Of a stretch of DNA of 64,000 nucleotides, positions 62,479 through 64,000 are shown piece by piece. This DNA is from Campylobacter hyointestinalis subsp. hyointestinalis (lineage in GTDB: Bacteria > Campylobacterota > Campylobacteria > Campylobacterales > Campylobacteraceae): the NCBI RefSeq assembly GCF_013372145.1, contig NZ_CP053827.1, positions 1,178,001 to 1,242,000 of the forward strand, given 5' to 3'. The position numbers were made by a program, and so were the translations under genes. Under the pieces are notes generated by a model. It saw nothing but the letters and a program-made list of their open reading frames with translations. It ran no database searches and was not told the DNA's origin. Positions within the stretch are counted from its first letter, which is position 1. Each line of letters opens with the position of its first letter.

Positions 62479-64000
62479 TTGAATAAAATCCTATTTTTCC
62501 TATTCTTACTAGTATTATGCGCTCTTATGTATATAAGTAAAAGTTTTTTGGTGATAAGTTTTGGCGTATGTATATTTTTATACGCTATGATAGTTTTAGA
62601 AAACAGTTTTTCTATGTTTGCAGGGATCGAAAGTTTTCTTAAAAAAGCCACTAGTAGCAAAATATCTAGCTTTAGTTTTGGACTTTTAACAACTGCTATA
62701 ATGCAATCTAGCGGCCTAGTTAGCGTTCTTGCTATATCATTTTTAAGTGCTGGACTTATAAGCCTTATCTCTGGTCTTGCTATCATATATGGAGCAAATT
62801 TAGGAACAGTAACTGGAGCGTGGCTAGTTGCAGGACTTGGGCTAAAAGTCGATATAGCCTCATACGCTATGCCTCTTATCGTAGTGGGTATGCTTTTTAT
62901 TTTCAATAAATCAGACAAAATAAAAGGCTGCGGATATTTTTTATTTAGCATAGGACTCCTGTTTTTAGGTATTGCATATATGAAGTCAGGATTTGACAAT
63001 ATAAAAGATACAATAGATCTTTCAAAGTACGCTATGAGCGGCGTATCTGGACTTTTAGTCTATACCTTAATAGGACTGATAATGACGGTGGTAATGCAAA
63101 GCTCACACGCAACTTTAACATTAGCCATAACCGCCCTAGGAGTAAATCAGATCACATATGAAAACTCAGTAGCTATAGCCATAGGATCAAATGTAGGAAG
63201 CACTATAATGGCGATCATCGGCTCGTTTAACGCAAATAGCGAGGGTAAAAAGCTAACAGTAGCCCACGTGATATTTAATATTACAAGTGCTATCATAACG
63301 ATCATTTTTATCAACTTTTTTATATTTATCACAGATGAAACAGCGAAAATAGCCGGTGTAAGAGATGATGATTATACTATCAAGTTGGCTATTTTTCATA
63401 CGTATTTTAATGTAACTGGGGTTTTACTTTTTTATCCTTTAACAAATTTGATGGAAAAACTTTTAAATAAATTTATAAAATCAGAGCATAAAAGAAGTAA
63501 GGTAGATACGGCTTATTATCTAAACGAAGATTCAGCGCAATTTAGCGACAGCGCAACAGAAGTTTTAGTAAAAGAAGTAAAACATCTATACTCAAACGCA
63601 AGCTCAATCATCGCAAAATCCATAAGTATAAGTAAAGAAGATATAAACTCGCCTTTAAGCCCAGAAGAAGTCATAAGATCAAGACAACAACCTATAAAAA
63701 TGGATTTCGATGAATTATATAACAATAGATTTAAAGAAATTTATAGTCAGATCATAGACTTTGCAGTGCTTGCTAGCTCTAATTCTAAAAAAGAAGATAT
63801 GGGTAAATTTATGGATCTTCGCAGGGTCGCGCTACTACTTGCAGAGGCGTTAAAAGATATAAAAAACTCTCAACCAAACGTATATAAATTTATCACTTCT
63901 AACAATCCATACATAAAAACCGAGTATGACAAACTCAGGATAAAACTTTTAAAAAGTCTAAGGATTATGGCTAAAATGGCAAATTTAAAAGATGACTACG
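62479..64000 (+). CDS. Na/Pi-cotransporter II-related protein, partial at the right edge
   Basis: An open frame from TTG 62479 (ribosome binding site AGGA just before) to the window end, at least 507 codons. Two copies of the family repeat with the QSS motif: TTAIMQSSGLVSVLAISFLSA near residue 75 and VVMQSSHATLTLAITALG near 205, each followed by a Gly-rich GANLGTVTG / GSNVGSTIMA segment, so an inverted two-repeat transporter core. After about residue 330 a long charged, helical PhoU-like region begins and continues past the edge. Likely a sodium-coupled phosphate transporter. Follows dut and the EI24 gene as third in the unit. It lacks its stop because the window ends. Confidence 0.82.
   Translation, partial: MNKILFFLFLLVLCALMYISKSFLVISFGVCIFLYAMIVLENSFSMFAGIESFLKKATSSKISSFSFGLLTTAIMQSSGLVSVLAISFLSAGLISLISGLAIIYGANLGTVTGAWLVAGLGLKVDIASYAMPLIVVGMLFIFNKSDKIKGCGYFLFSIGLLFLGIAYMKSGFDNIKDTIDLSKYAMSGVSGLLVYTLIGLIMTVVMQSSHATLTLAITALGVNQITYENSVAIAIGSNVGSTIMAIIGSFNANSEGKKLTVAHVIFNITSAIITIIFINFFIFITDETAKIAGVRDDDYTIKLAIFHTYFNVTGVLLFYPLTNLMEKLLNKFIKSEHKRSKVDTAYYLNEDSAQFSDSATEVLVKEVKHLYSNASSIIAKSISISKEDINSPLSPEEVIRSRQQPIKMDFDELYNNRFKEIYSQIIDFAVLASSNSKKEDMGKFMDLRRVALLLAEALKDIKNSQPNVYKFITSNNPYIKTEYDKLRIKLLKSLRIMAKMANLKDDY

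Noticed and set aside
1-64000. CRISPR array, rRNA operon or complete insertion sequence
   Set aside because: No regularly spaced repeats with spacers, no rRNA-like stretches and no transposase with terminal repeats were seen.

Overview
This is an AT-rich chromosomal window from a Campylobacter (Epsilonproteobacteria/Campylobacterota). The C. fetus-like branch is plausible, but I cannot fix the species from this sequence. Evidence for the genus: a FlgS-type flagellar histidine kinase; NrfH/NrfA with the campylobacter CxxCH active-site haem motif; a dimeric dUTPase; the serA/rpsA/ispH/aroA/pheT/pheS/HIT gene order; A/T-ending codons throughout; and G/C homopolymer tracts of the phase-variation type.

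Layout. 1-3156 is a decayed accessory strip of small genes beside a tRNA-Met gene. It holds two short helix-turn-helix proteins with a shared leader, several one-helix membrane peptides, a broken phage Rha gene, and a peptide locus organised like a type I toxin-antitoxin module (start region paired to the mRNA 3' end, plus an antisense promoter). 3301-12479 is core: putP, a polar amino-acid ABC transporter with two binding proteins, thiE, uppP, a class V aminotransferase, a nuclease-like protein and flgS. 12499-14272 is a two-repeat phase-variable autotransporter, out of frame as sequenced. 14490-18889 is dnaE, with a duplicated OB-fold, and an RRM protein. 19517-21855 is nrfHA, damaged in both genes. 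21940-23719 has a DJ-1/PfpI protein, a Cys-type SelW remnant, a SelW-like selenoprotein whose UGA would usually be missed, and efp.

23736-33474 is a housekeeping block (serA, rpsA, ispH, aroA, pheT, pheS, HIT protein). 33511-41122 is another (stress protein, pnp, a phosphoribosyltransferase, lptD, an RDD protein, purD), with a probable 6S RNA just upstream of purD. hemD, a DNA glycosylase and guaA follow. 44418-53261 is a phage/mobile-element remnant with three main genes, including a giant polyvalent protein truncated at its 5' end. 53243-55607 has a small lipoprotein, a DUF721/DciA-like protein and uvrC. 55679-59985 is a signalling cluster: a PAS/Hpt-like protein, a hybrid kinase with a degenerate ATP site, and a response regulator preceded by a G10 tract. 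The right end has a YhbP-like protein, an unknown protein, dUTPase, an EI24-family protein and a Na/Pi cotransporter cut by the window edge.

The most notable observations are the SelW selenoprotein and its decayed Cys paralogue, the type I toxin-like locus, the (AT)6/G8 switch in the autotransporter, the G10 tract at the response regulator, the double lesion in nrfHA, and the headless polyvalent protein.
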